Of a stretch of DNA of 64,000 nt, positions 1-12,200 are shown piece by piece. The first letter of the stretch is position 1, and the number at the start of each line of letters is the position of its first letter. The position numbers were made by a program, and so were the translations under genes. Origin of the DNA: Sphagnum compactum (lineage: Eukaryota; Bryophyta; Sphagnopsida; Sphagnales); NCBI GenBank assembly GCA_965153455.1, contig OZ234500.1, forward strand, positions 9,548,001 through 9,612,000. The letters are read 5' to 3'. The notes below the pieces were generated by a model. That model ran no database searches, was not told where the DNA came from, and saw only the letters and a program-made list of their open reading frames with translations.

Positions 1-90
1 GTTTGATGCACACAACCATTTACCATGTCAAAACTACACTACAATAGGTGGGAGGTTGGTTGACTTCTTATGGCCATCTTCTAGCCACCG

Positions 91-390
91 TTGGAGTTTC
101 ATGTTCTTGGTTATGGACAAATCTATAAGATTTTATGTAGTGAAACTTCAAATAGAAGGCAATATAAAATTATAATTGGGAACTTCCTAGTCTGCACTTG
201 CATGGATTTTGTAACTATGTTTTTAGGCTCATTAGGGAAATGCAAGAAATGGGTGCCATGTAAACACATGTATTATGTATTACACCATGTCATGTTTTGT
301 GACCAATTTGAGAATTTCATTCATTTCCCGACTTGGAATTACGATGAAGTTTGTCCTTGTTGGGTTGTTCTCTTGTTTTTATGTAGGTAG
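91..390 (+). pseudogene. SWIM zinc-finger fragment, probably from a Mutator-like transposase
   Basis: A single open frame shows a SWIM-type zinc finger: CTC near residue 36, then about 20 residues later the CKH of a WVPCKH block, followed by an aromatic YY stretch. SWIM fingers (CxC...CxH) are usual in MuDR/MULE and FAR1-type transposases and their domesticated relatives. The frame has no upstream transposase core in the window and ends after about 99 codons, so it is a fragment. A clearly related fragment lies at 34570-34841 and both are followed by similar DNA, so this is a repeat family. Assignment to MULE is inference; the zinc ligands are seen directly. Confidence 0.5.
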
Positions 391-1402
391 GAATAATAAT
401 TAAGACTGATACCAAAATGTAAAAGCAATGTTCATTGTAATATTCAACATGGTGCTATGTGTTTTGTGCCATGGCCACAATTGAGCCAAATGTCATTGTT
501 TTGAATTCAATATGTTTTGATTTGTTAATCAATTGGATTAATGTTTATTCAAATTTGGTAAATATTAATAATGTTTAACTATGTTAAAAATCACACATCA
601 TACTAAATGTGTTAGTTAAATATTGCCTATACTATATTGGGTGGTTTAAACATGTTTCCTCGATTGGAATGTTCCATCCATGGATGTACTTTGCCACTTA
701 AACATATAACATTTATGTGTGACAAAAATATATTGCCAACGTGGCAAGCATATTTTGTTTAAGTGTCACGAATATTCTTGTTACGTAATAAAAATCTATC
801 ATTTATTTTTTTGGTGCTCACTATAGCCAGACTCACATGTTCACAAGCTCATGCTCACGTGCTCACTTGGTAGTTACATTGATAAAGTTTGTAACAACTT
901 GTGTGATCCAATGATTGGGTGTAGAGCTCTATGTTATTTTGTGTTCATGTTTATATTCTCATTGATATGATTTCAATGTTGGGATACAAGTGGTTAATTT
1001 GAGCTAGTGGATAAAAACTTCAATTCTGTCAAAAACAAACCAACTAGCAAATTACCTAGGTTTGGGAAATATAAAACCTTAGTTCTAGTACACTCACATT
1101 TAATTAAATACAAAATTTGTCTTTTCATTTATTGTACATCCACAATTTTTCCCAAAATCCCTTAAACCCTAAACCAAACAAGGAAACATTTGTTCATACA
1201 CTAAGGTTTATTGATTCATTGTAACATCCTTTGTGATGAACAAACCGTTGTTTTATTTGGTGTGGGAATGCACATTCGTAATGTGTTCCCATGCGCCACA
1301 TAAACACCATATAAGTGTCACATAGGCACCATGTAATTGTTATGTTAGCATGGGTGTTATAAATGTAAGGAATTTTTGGGTGGAGAGCAAGTTCACACCC
1401 CA
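391..1402. other. Gene-free AT-rich stretch, tail of the SWIM-bearing repeat
   Basis: No coding region is recognisable. Around 820-870 there is a run of TCACATG/TCACGTGCTCAC phrases that resembles the end of the dispersed repeat at 35560-35608, so this is probably an older copy of the same repeat tail. A telo-box-like AAACCCTAA lies near 1166. Confidence 0.4.
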
Positions 1403-1787
1403 AGCCCCGCAGGAAAATGTTAAATCAGCCAAAGAAATTGATCACAGTTAGTACAAAAGTACTGCTGCGATTTTCCCCCCCAGTCTGCCCTTTGCCCCAT
1501 TCATATTTTAGAAAACAAACTGGGCGATACCTGTGCACGTTTTGCACCTATAACCTTCCATGTTATGGATGTTCCGAAGGGCACATAACATGCGCAGTGA
1601 CATGTTATGCACCCCCACTACCCGTAACATGTCTAAAACATGCATAACATGGACCCGAAACATGATTAGGTATCACAAGGTAAAAACAAGGGGGGCAAAG
1701 GGCAGACTGGGGAAAAAATCGCAGCAGTACTTTGTGTACTTACTGCAATCAATTTCTTTGGCCGATTTAACATCTTCCAGCCCCGTA
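1403..1787. mobile_element. Mutator-type foldback MITE with 9-bp target duplication
   Basis: Element 1412-1778 (367 bp) has long terminal inverted repeats: the left arm about 1412-1497 and the right arm about 1690-1778 are near-perfect reverse complements, starting GGAAAATGTTAAATC on the left and GGAAGATGTTAAATC when the right end is reversed. Each arm includes a GTACTGCTGCGATTTT block and a CAGTCTGCCCTTTGCCCC block. Immediately outside are AGCCCCGCA (1403-1411) and AGCCCCGTA (1779-1787), a 9-bp target-site duplication with one mismatch. A 9-bp duplication and long arms are the signature of Mutator-like elements. The centre holds several ATAACATG/CATGTTAT repeats and no coding capacity, so it is non-autonomous. 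Confidence 0.82.
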
Positions 1788-2639
1788 CCCCCACGTCCTG
1801 CCTCCCAAGCCCTGCACCCTTAATAGCCACACCCCCTAAAAATAACGACTGAGCTAACCTCTATGGTTAGCTAATGAACTGGAACCCAACAGAAAACTGT
1901 TTCCTGACCACTTTCCATCCATCCTTCACGGTCCACTGGTGCGGTCCACTGGTTCACTCTGGCCGATCTAGGCTGCACGGTACCGCTTTTCTTTTGTTGT
2001 CAAATATTTCATTTAATAAATGTGCATGTTTGTAACCAGCCGCCCCTATTTTCAACGTATACTTTTAAATGTTTTTGCTGGCTAGCCACTATGTAGCCAA
2101 GATAAGCGAGATTAAAAACATAAAAGTGCTAAAATCAAGTAGTTTTAAAGATTCTCAATAGCCATAATTTGAAAAAAAAATGCAAAATTTCTTCTTGCCA
2201 TGGTTCATGATTCAAGTTAGTGTTTTTTTTGGCGAGTTTGCACGACGACAAAAGAAGTCAAAATGTCACAGTGCAGATGCTAGAAAGGGTTTTATTGGAT
2301 TTTTAAAGCAAAATTTGCCATGTTTTGAGGAAAAACTGTCAGAAGTCACCACATTTAAGACACTCCATTCATGGAGGTCGCCAGTACAAAACGGGATTTC
2401 GAAAAGTTTCTGGTTTCCTGCCTAACAAACCTCTAGCGAAAATTGGGTCATTCCTGTTTTGGGTGATCGCCGATCCACCTACAAAACTGAGAAAATAAAC
2501 CCCTGGTTCACGTAGGTAACCAAAATTTAAAGGGGTTTTAACATTTTTATTTTCATAGATAAATTATAGCCAAATTTGGCTAAATTTTCTCCATGGGTGA
2601 TCGCCACTTTGGCTACGTCACAAAATTGACCATAAAAAC
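1788..2639. other. Intergenic DNA upstream of DRE2
   Basis: No gene recognised. The small open frame at 2180-2425 has no recognisable domain. The region becomes richer in CG dinucleotides after about 2650. Confidence 0.4.
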
Positions 2640-3419
2640 ACTGACTAGGGTGAACTTTTAGGGTTACATTTTGAGCGAGCACGCACGCGGGCGGTTGCAG
2701 TCGCCAGCGCTACCGTCCTCGAGAGTCCGCGAAGTTTCTGGGATGCGCAAAATCGCGGCACGGAGTTGGCCTCGTGGCATAAATGCGAAAATTTCTTTCT
2801 ATAACCGAGTAGATTTCCGTCAGATTTTCCGGTCACGAGGATCTATCCTTGTTCGAGATTCGACTCACATTCTCTTCTTGTTCTTGTTTTTGGGAGTGAA
2901 AGGGGGTTTCACTTGACCTGCTACGGAAAAAACTTTTCGGGCTGCCGCTGTTGCCACTGAGAATTGCTTGTAAGTAAAGGCGGCGATTCCGTGCACGCTC
3001 CTTGTGTGGTATACTTTACGTTTCTCCTTCCTCTTCATCATATCCGTGTCCATCTCCTTCAACAACTGGTTGTCTCTTTTGTTTCGGTCGGAGGTGTCAT
3101 TAGAGAGGTTTTCAGGGTTTTCAAAATCTTGTTGTTGGTGCCTCGATACGCATCTTGAGATATACGCGGGCTTTTGAAGGAAGTTTGATAGTTCTAGGTT
3201 AGTCTCTTACTCGCTCCGCGCCTTTGTCTCTCCCCCTGTTCAGAACCTAACTTGGAAGGTTTTTGAGGTTCGAGGTCTTTGGAGGTTTTTGAACCCTTGT
3301 TGATCAGAGGGTTTCGGGCTCACTACTGTGGAAACTAGTTTCACTTCCAAAACTTGCGGAGTCGGGTTGGGGTTTTGCAGAGAAGAGAATATTTCCGAGT
3401 TCTGCCAAATTATTTAAAG
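2640..3419 (+). promoter_or_regulatory. Probable DRE2 promoter/5' leader, with possible leader intron
   Basis: The stretch is GC- and CG-rich compared with its surroundings, as expected of a broad plant housekeeping promoter and leader. It has a TTTTAGGGTTA telo-box-like motif at about 2657-2667. A consensus donor GTAAGT at 2970 and an acceptor TTGCAG ending at 3380, just before the start codon, could delimit a 5'-leader intron of about 411 bp. Transcript start and this intron are inference. Confidence 0.4.
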
Positions 3420-6400
3420 ATGGCAGGGGAGACGACAGTTTTGTTGGTGACTGATAAGCCAAGCTTGCCAGGCACTGTGGTGATGTGGGCCATGCAAAAA
3501 TTCGAGGACAAAGCTAAGGGTGGAAAAGGCATGACAGTGGTGACAAACATCTTGCAGGCTGGTCAGTTTATTCCCCCTTTCCTTTTTCTTCCTCTATACA
3601 TCACGCCATCTTTCCTCATGGATCAGGGTTTAAGCATCTGGACTCCAGGGTCGAGGAATAGGGTGCAGATTTAGGTTAAAGGTAGGTTTGAAGGATTGCA
3701 GAATTTTCACGTTCTGTATTCCATCAGAAATGGGGCTTGTGTTCAAATGGACATGGAGAGGCGTATCCACCTCATAAAGCAGGCAAGCAGTAACTCAAGA
3801 TCTGTTTGATTAGGCTCCACCTGAGATCCAATAGATCTATGTTACGGTAGTTACATGAAACAGATGCTGGGTGCCAAACATTCAGGAAATTAGCATCAAG
3901 AACAGGTAATCACAACCTGTCAATAAGCATGTCACAAAGGTTAGAGAGGAGGAAAGACTTTTCATTGTGCCTGATTCATCTTCTGATAGTTGAGCTATGT
4001 AAGAACAACATTATTACACTACTAGCAGGATGGATCTTAGTCCTTAGTTTCTCTGTCAACCGAATTTGAGGAACATCTGTATTTGGATCTTGAGTTGCTT
4101 TTACACTTTCAACTGTCCTACAATTCCTGTATGACCTACCTTTCTTGAGCAATTATTGAGAAAGGTTAGTGAAGTACATGAATGAGGCTTACCGAGTGTT
4201 GGGAACATTGCAGGAGGGAAGATTGCAGCAGAATCCTTGTCTATCAATGTGGTAATTTCACTTGCAGCCACACCTGGCCATCACAATACTGCATGGCTGA
4301 CAGAAGTAGCCCGCGTTTTAAGACCAGGTGGGGAGTTCTGGCTACAGGAGCCTTTGATGTCCCGTGATGTTGCACCTGAAGAACAATCAGTAAGTGTTTG
4401 CCCTAGTCTGGATATGCATTGGATGTTCAGCCCTATCCTCTTTGCTCTGTAAGTTTGGTTTTCAATTTTATCATCTAGAGTGCCAGGAAATCATCGCAGT
4501 TGATGATCAGCTCCTCGTTGAGAAATCTTCCAGAGAGTGTTCCTTTGGTAATACAGTCAGGTAGATATTTTGTATAGGAGGTCAAGATCTTCTTTTTTGT
4601 CCCAATTTACTATGAAAGTGGTTCACAATTAAAGTTTCTAGAATGTTTCTATGAAGTGTGAAGGTGGAAGTAAAATTATGAATAGGGGTTATTCTAGTTG
4701 TGTTACTCCAATTGAGTTTCATGTGAAGGTTATTCTTTTGCAAGGTTAAAATACTTGCTGTCACTGGAGTTTTGTCAGGTATTGTAAGCATCTTTATTCA
4801 GAACCATTGGCCATAATGTTGTTGTTGTTGTGTGCAGCATCCAGGGTTTTCAGCACTTCAGACTACAACATCATTAGAGCGGAATTTGATCTTGTCAGGA
4901 TTTCTGGGTTCAAAATCATTCGAGCCTGTTGAGGACATTGGCTTGGCAGAGTCATATCAGGCCATTACACCTGTTTCTGTGGGGTCTATTTCAGGCCCCC
5001 TTTTGAAGCCCATGGCAGTAAGCTATTGAAAGCCTCTTACAGAACAGTAGAAATTTTAATTTCAAGAAAATTTGTTTTGTTGTGTGGGAAAACTATTTGC
5101 TTTGAAGATTTTAATCCCATGCACTGAATCTCTGGAACTTGTCTTGTTTTTGGTACCTTTTGTCAAATCATACTTGGTAATTGGTTTTTAGCTTCGAATT
5201 CACCCGCATGAGTTGCATCAGAGAATGACAATGTCTTTACTTGAGTAGTTTTCTTCATGTTTCTAGCTGATGATTTTGGTCTCTTGTTTTATTGCATTCA
5301 CAGTTAAAGGTGCAGAAGCCTAATTGGGAACTTGGATCAGCATTTGCATTAAAGAAGAGGACACTTGCTCCAAAAGGTGCATTGCAATTCCTTTGCATAA
5401 TTTGTTTATATGATAGTCAGTCTCAGTAGCCATCAGATGTCACACATAGAAAAATACCAGGAAATCTCAGCCAATTTTAGGTTTAAATTATCTGCCGAGT
5501 ATCTTAATAGAAACTTTTCTAATCTGTAGTACATGATCGCAAACCCCTGAAGTCCATGACTGAGAAGTCTTGATTTCCAAGTTTGCAATACCAGTTTAGG
5601 CTGTCAGGTCTAGTTGTTGGATTGGATCTCGAGTGGGATATTCTGAAGTTACAGACTTGAGATTGTTTTGTGCACATGTCCCTGCTACGCATGATTCCAG
5701 AGTGGTTGATGTACTTTCCCTCTGATTTCATAGTTGGTGAGCAAAATCAACTTTTAACAGCTGTTTTGTTGCAGATACAACTGCCAAGACACTGAACTCT
5801 GTGCAGAAAGAGGTTTCTGTTCATAGCAGAGCAGCAGTGAAGTTCTCTTCAGAAGATGTCACTGATGATGTCATTCCTCTGGCCAAATCTTGGAATTGGA
5901 GCCCTGATGTTGACTTGGATGAGCTGATTGATGAAGATGAGCTTTTGACGGAAGATGATCTCAGGCGACCTGAGCTACCTGGTATGCTGTTTTCCTGTCC
6001 TGTACCTAACCCCCAATACAGATGAAATTCAGTTTATGGTGTATACTGACTTGTGGGGTCAAGGTGTGGCTGATAAATTAAGTGAACTTAGAGGGTATGT
6101 ACAAAGACTCCTGGGCATTAGAAGGCACATTTGAATGCACTGCTCAGTGAAAGCATTCAAGCTGTTCTAGAATGAGATGAAATATAGAAATATTTCCTCT
6201 AGGTCCTTTCAATGAACTGAAAGTTTTAGGACCACTACTCCTGGGCATTCTGACTGAAGAAATGCCATTGACTAGGAGCTGTGGCTTTAATTTAAATTTC
6301 ATCAAGTGTGAGTATTTTCATGTTGAAATGTTGGAGTGTCCACAAGTAGAAAAGTGGAGCAACCCTGTAGCTGATGTCTGAGAGGTTACCCTCTCAGTTG

Positions 6401-7304
6401 AACCTTTCACACCGATCCCTGGTTTCAAAGTGTGCTTCATCTACTCACTCCTCTGAGCTGTAGTTTTGGGAGCCCATGATTTGGAGTTCAGGGTTCATGT
6501 GTTGAGTTTGGATGTAGAGCTTGCAGTGTAGAGCCCTGTTTAGAATTGGGGAACAGATTCACCTACTGATGACCATTACTGATGCACTAATCCAAGTTTG
6601 GTGGCCAATGGACTGCAGTGGCTGATGATTGTAGTGTAGAGAAGGTCGGGAAGAAAGCTTGCAAAAATTGCTCATGTGGACGTGCGGAGCTGGAAGAAAA
6701 TAAAGTGTCGGCAGTGCTTACAGCTTCACAAATCAACAATCCCCAGTCTGCTTGTGGAAATGTAATTTCTTTTCATATTTCCATTTTTGTTTCACTTTTA
6801 GTTTGCAGTTCATACTCATTTTTTTGAATCCAATTGTCTGGAATGGGAGGAAATGATGGTTCACAAGAGCTGGATGTTATAGGGACATGGTATTATTGAG
6901 GCTGCCTCGCCCATATTAACAGCTGTAACTGAAATCACTGTGCAGTGTGGACTTGGGGATGCATTTCGTTGTAATGGTTGCCCATATCGAGGACAACCAC
7001 CTTTCAAACTTGGGGAGAAGGTAAGTTTTTTGTTACAACCTGCTGATTTGCACAGTGCTCATAAAGAGGCGCAACTATAGAATCAACCAGAGGAGCATTG
7101 TCATGTTCTTGTGTGCAGTGCTTTGTTTGATTTTGTTGTACTTTCCAGTCTTTCATCTTTTATGCTAAGTGTTCTCATTTTACTCAGTTTGTTCTTGCAA
7201 AGTTGCTTCAAAAATTTCTCTGTGATGTGATAGCATTGACCTGATGCATGCATTTCTGGCCACAGATAACGCTCTCTTCATCACTGTTGGTAGCAGATGC
7301 ATAG
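3420..7304 (+). CDS. DRE2: Anamorsin homologue DRE2 (cytosolic Fe-S cluster assembly factor)
   Basis: Eight exons, 3420-3561, 4229-4389, 4838-5017, 5304-5376, 5775-5981, 6619-6761, 6946-7020 and 7266-7304, join in frame with GT-AG borders into 339 aa. Residues 1 to about 150 form the methyltransferase-like N-terminal domain ([12 protein letters not shown] block in exon 2); exon 4 carries the conserved [12 protein letters not shown] block; exon 5 is the acidic linker ([14 protein letters not shown]). The C-terminal CIAPIN1 domain has both cluster motifs: Cx9Cx2CxC at C259, C269, C272, C274 and Cx2Cx7Cx2C at C300, C303, C311, C314, followed by PPFKLGEK. In yeast and animals DRE2 takes electrons from TAH18/NDOR1 for the first step of cytosolic Fe-S assembly. 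The last exon is only 39 nt and was chosen because ITLS...ADA matches the family C-terminus. It is longer than Arabidopsis DRE2 (272 aa), mostly in the linker. Confidence 0.95.
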
Positions 7305-9222
7305 AGGAAAAGAGTCCAGACAACGGAATCAGGCTTTGAGATTGTTGTAGACATAAAGTAGAGGTTAGGATCCACACAGCAGCAATAGGTTTGAGGAAGT
7401 TGGAGAGGAAAAGAATGGTACACAATTTTGAATGCACTATCTGCTTTTCCATTCAACTGGGCAGTTAGGACAAATGTCCACATTCATTGTCAGATAGCTG
7501 TAAACACTTTGGGGAATTCTCCAATCACAGTGTACTGTGTCACAGGTTTTAATTTTTTCTCATATTGCTTGTACAAATGTTGGCCGTCATAATGCATAAC
7601 TTTGCTGCCAAATGTTTGACACCATTCTTTTCTTTTTCTGTGCTACAAGATGGATATAATCTGAGTGTTTTCATTTTTTACCTGGTTTGTTGCATGACTT
7701 TGAAATGTGCTGCAAAAAACTATTGATGGCATGACAAATGTTTATGGCTGGATGAACAAAAAGATCTTCAACAGCCTCACTACACTAAACTACACTTACA
7801 TGGCAACAGCCCTTGCCCCTCCTTTGCATGTCATTGCAACTGCTGAGGAAGATTTCAATAACAGTAACAACAATGGCTTTCTTTTAGGAAGACAGTAGAC
7901 TTAGAAAGATCAAAGAGATCCAGATCAGGAAAAATGGAAGAGGGAGGTCTTGCCACCAAATGCACAGTTACAAATGAACATCTGCCTTCACACTCTGAAA
8001 CTCACCATAGTAGTTAGCTATGTGCAAACCATCCAAATGCACATCTACCCAGTAGCCAGCAAGTGACTTACCTACTTACCTAAATACATAGTAACCACTT
8101 ATATTTGCTACATACTTATCTACGATACACACCGACTTTAAATAGTTATCTAGGTAGCGTGCAGTACCAAGGTTTGGAACCTTGGTAGGTAACTCAGATA
8201 CACACCGACTTTAAATAGTTATCTAGGTAGCGTGCAGTACCAAGGTTTGGAACCTTGGTAGGTAACTCAGTTGTACGTTCATAAAGTCATATTGTGATGA
8301 GCCACAAGTGAGTCATAGCTGAGTTATACCAAGTTTCCCATGGATAGTGCACTGGTGGTTGCTGGGTCACATATGCTAAAATAAATGACCTTGCTATATT
8401 TTAAAACCTATACACTATTTTCATATACATTAGGGGAATTATCTATTTTGATTAAATCTTCTCTTTCTTTTTAGGGCAGAAGGACATATCACTTGTTGGA
8501 TCTGGATCTGCCTGCTATCATGGAACAATTTAGAATTTTCCCAGTTATTTGCACGAACCAGGAGTTTATTTTTTGGGAATTTCATGGAACATTTCCTATT
8601 TTTTATTTGTTGCTGGTGGTATGAACTTGTCATAAGAGGCACAGTCATTAGGCCATCAACTACTTATTTTAGTTCCTTTGAATTTCAGTAGTGAGATCAA
8701 ATATTAACTATTGGGCAAGAAGGGAAGGCCAAGAAATGCCATCCAGAATCTAGATATCAGCACATTTCATCTGCCCTGGAAATGAGGATGAGTTTTGCAT
8801 CGGCTGAATTTGAAAATAGGGTACACCACCATTACTCCGGCTTTCAGAAGGCACTCCAATTTGCCTTCACTAAACATTTTCCCTTTCAATCCTGTTGCCT
8901 ACAAATAAAACAGGGTTTGGCACACATGGGCCATGCACCCCTAGTGCCCAATCTAATGCAAAACAAAAAATGCACATGATTTCATGAGCCAGTCTGGTCT
9001 GACAAGAATTGTCTGCTTACACAATGTGGAGTCATAGCCACCACAATACTGGCTGTACTCTCCAAGTCCATGCAAGGGCTCTTCCAGCACACGTGGAAGC
9101 CTCTTCCAGCACATTTTCAGGTTTCATGTGCTGCTTCAGAAACAGTGCCTACCTCATTTTGGGATTTATTGAAGCAATCTGTGATTTTCCAGAAAGCATA
9201 CTCCTTCAGATTGGGCAGAGGA
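7305..9222. other. Convergent spacer between DRE2 and PUS10
   Basis: It holds the two 3' untranslated regions and no recognised gene. The open frames at 7707-7898 and 8782-8979 have no recognisable domain. The only marked structure is the tandem duplication at 8124-8269. Confidence 0.5.
8124..8269. repeat. Perfect 73-bp tandem duplication with internal hairpin
   Basis: The block beginning GATACACACCGAC at 8124 recurs identically at 8197, so copies are 8124-8196 and 8197-8269. Each contains the inverted repeat ACCAAGG-TTTGGAA-CCTTGGT. The absence of differences implies a recent duplication or an assembly join. Confidence 0.92.
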
Positions 9223-12200
9223 TCAGTGGAAATCCATTTTGACGTCCATCACATCCAACTGTAGAATATCTGCTTCACAACCCAGGATTGACCCCACACT
9301 GCACAAACCACCCACAAACATCTTCAACCCTTGTTCATCTTCCACCAAGTATGAAGATACACCCATTTTATTTAATCCAAACCTTTGCACCTGTCTGGTT
9401 GGTTGCTTAATGAAATCTATGAAATTGAACAAAAAAATACAGGAAAACACCAGGTTTTCAATGACATTACATAAAGATGCCACATCACAGCTTTTGCAAG
9501 TCTGGAAAATTGGGTTGCATACTTGGGAAAAGTACGTCCAAGATCACCATGCACAAACTCCTTGATGTATGTCCCAGCCTGCACTTGCCAACTGATCTCA
9601 TGAACTACTGTTGTTTGTAAATGTCATTCAAAAGCATGCAGGCTTAGGGAGGCCTTTCACTTTCACCACTCAAATATCTCTGAATGGGAATATGTCAGTG
9701 GATGGCAAGTCTCAACAATGACTCAAAGCACTAGCATTCACACGTCACTTGCATCTCTTTTGAGTTAAAGCTGCGGAAAGGGTACCAAAAAGTTCCAAAA
9801 TATGTGCTGAGATAGTCTGTACCTGAGTGCACAAGAACAACACAAAATAGTTTTGGGTGCCTTTGATTTCTTTGCATCTCATCCTGCATAACAGTATGAA
9901 CAAAACATCCAGAATCAAAGGAAGAGCTACTCACAAACTCGCTCACTGCAGAACCTCACTCCTCAAGCTGACAAGGTCAAAACCACCCTAGAAACTCTCA
10001 TTCAAGTGAAGCCTTTAGCTGAAAAAGCTAACAGAGCACACATAAAAGAGAGTTACTTGTGATGACAATACAAAAACAGATGGGACTTAGTGAAACCTCC
10101 ACATCAAAGAAAAATGGAATGGATACCAGTGAATAGTGCGTGGTCGTGTAAGAGGGCTTCGTCGGTGCAACACCCTGACTGGTGTCTTTTGTTGGAGTTC
10201 CTGTTCACACCTAGCCCTGTTAAGTCTCAAGTCTTCCAGAAATGTTAAGAAGTACAAAAGGAACTGCACAGATAGATAAGAAGCAAGTACTCCTCAAAAC
10301 TGGATACAAAAGGCTTTACTACATATCTATCTTTTGCAAGAGGATACCATGTTCCTCACCAATTCTTTGAAACTTGATAAACATTCAAAATCAGCTTCTG
10401 TCACAGGGCGTGATAGCCAGACAACAGCCGCATACTCTTTCTACAATCAATACGTAACCAAGAGAAGTCAATGAATGCCTCATAAGGAATGAAACCAATC
10501 AGGACTCGTCATTTGACCTAGTAGTAATGGACTAGTACCATGCCTATGCTACTGCATTGGGAACATCAAACTTTCTGGCAAGGCACCTGAATGAAGACCA
10601 ATCTATTATCCACAATTTCAAAGGCTGGAATATCGCTGTCATGATACGTAGTTGCATAAAAGGTCAAGAAGCCATATGAGGACATGTACAGAGAGAAAGA
10701 GAACCTGCTTCTCACTTTCTCCTTCCCGCATAATTGCACATGCATCAATACCCACCTGCCGAAGCTCCCTAACTTTAACCTGCTCTGGCCTCATCCACAC
10801 ATGACAAAGATCAATGTGACTCCCCTTTCTTCTTCAAGTCCACTGCTGAAACAGTTTAAACAACCAGTCAGCCTCCCATATCCTGGCAAAATCTAACCTT
10901 CCCTTGCTTTGAATGAGAAACAAGATGACCACTGGTATGTGGATTCTAGAGGATGGCTTTGCAAATTAATCTAGTATTAGAGGTTGCCAGGGCTATGATG
11001 CACATAAAAGGTAGAGGTTGTACTCTGGAGATGCTGAGATCATGACATTCACATCATAGCGAACATTGGCAGCTCAAAAGAAATATCTACATATGAGTTG
11101 AGGTCTTCTTCAATGACACAATTTGAGAAAACCTGAATAGAATTGAGAGATTACTGACTAATAGGTTATAGATATGTCAGATTCCACAATGTATCAGTGA
11201 ACAGCAAAAAGAAAATGAGACCCGACCCCAAAAAACAGAGAAAAGAGTTGGGAGCAGTTTGAAGAACAGTGACAATCACCCACATGTTCAGTGAACTTTG
11301 AAAGCAACATGGATGGTAGTGAGCAGCTACTTAACATCTCAATTGACTTCATCAGCTACCAGCAGGAGGTAAATGTCATACACTACCCAAAACACTCAGT
11401 TTCTGTCATGAGACCAGCAGTGACAGCGAGATCATAGACAACATTGGCAGCTCAATGAAAGAAGATAGTAAGCTCACCCAGCCTTCTTTGAGGCTATTAA
11501 TATCTCTCTCCAAGTTTCCTATTTCTGCTGAAGATGGGATTACACGAGCATTTGAAATTTCCACTATGAATGGTCGCCCAGGTCCAAGCATGCGCACCTA
11601 ACCACAGGATAGTATAAAAACCCTTCAATCAGTAATGCAGTGAAGCTCTGGGAAAATATCAGCAACAGGCAGAGACAATCCACCAGTACTTCTCCAATTG
11701 AATTCATCAGTTACAGTGAAGCAGATCAATGCAGGCAAAGCCCACATTACAATGACCTAACATGTGTGCTGTTCTGCACCTGGATATAGGAGACTACAGC
11801 TTACGTCAATGTCCTCACGGCCTGCTGCATGGAACTTGTAGCTGTCCCCTTTGTATGGAGGCAATACCACATCACCTATCACCTCCTGTCAAATTTTTCA
11901 GCAAAAACAAATCATCCATATCTTTTATAGACAAAAATTAGCTCTGCGTGACATGTGGTGAATACATGGGTGTCTGAAACACAGAACAAAAGCTCACCTG
12001 AACTGACCCCTCTCCCATGCGTTCATCATCAATCATCCAACGACTTTGGCTTATGTTCCTTGAATACTGCCAAAACACATTTTCAAAACAAATTGGGCAG
12101 CCTATTTCTTTGACAACATGAGAATACACCAATCAACCCCAAAACATGAATACATCACAAAGCTTTCTGAAAATAACCAAACCCATTCAAGTCAAGTGGA

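Noticed and set aside
3600-3674. Read-through of DRE2 exon 1 to 3674 as the real C-terminus
   Set aside because: The GT donor at 3562 and in-phase exon 2 continue the conserved domain; the read-through is intron.
11050-11130. Extra PUS10 exon between exons 9 and 10
   Set aside because: A short open segment with splice-like ends was seen, but direct joining of exon 9 to exon 10 gives the family pattern.
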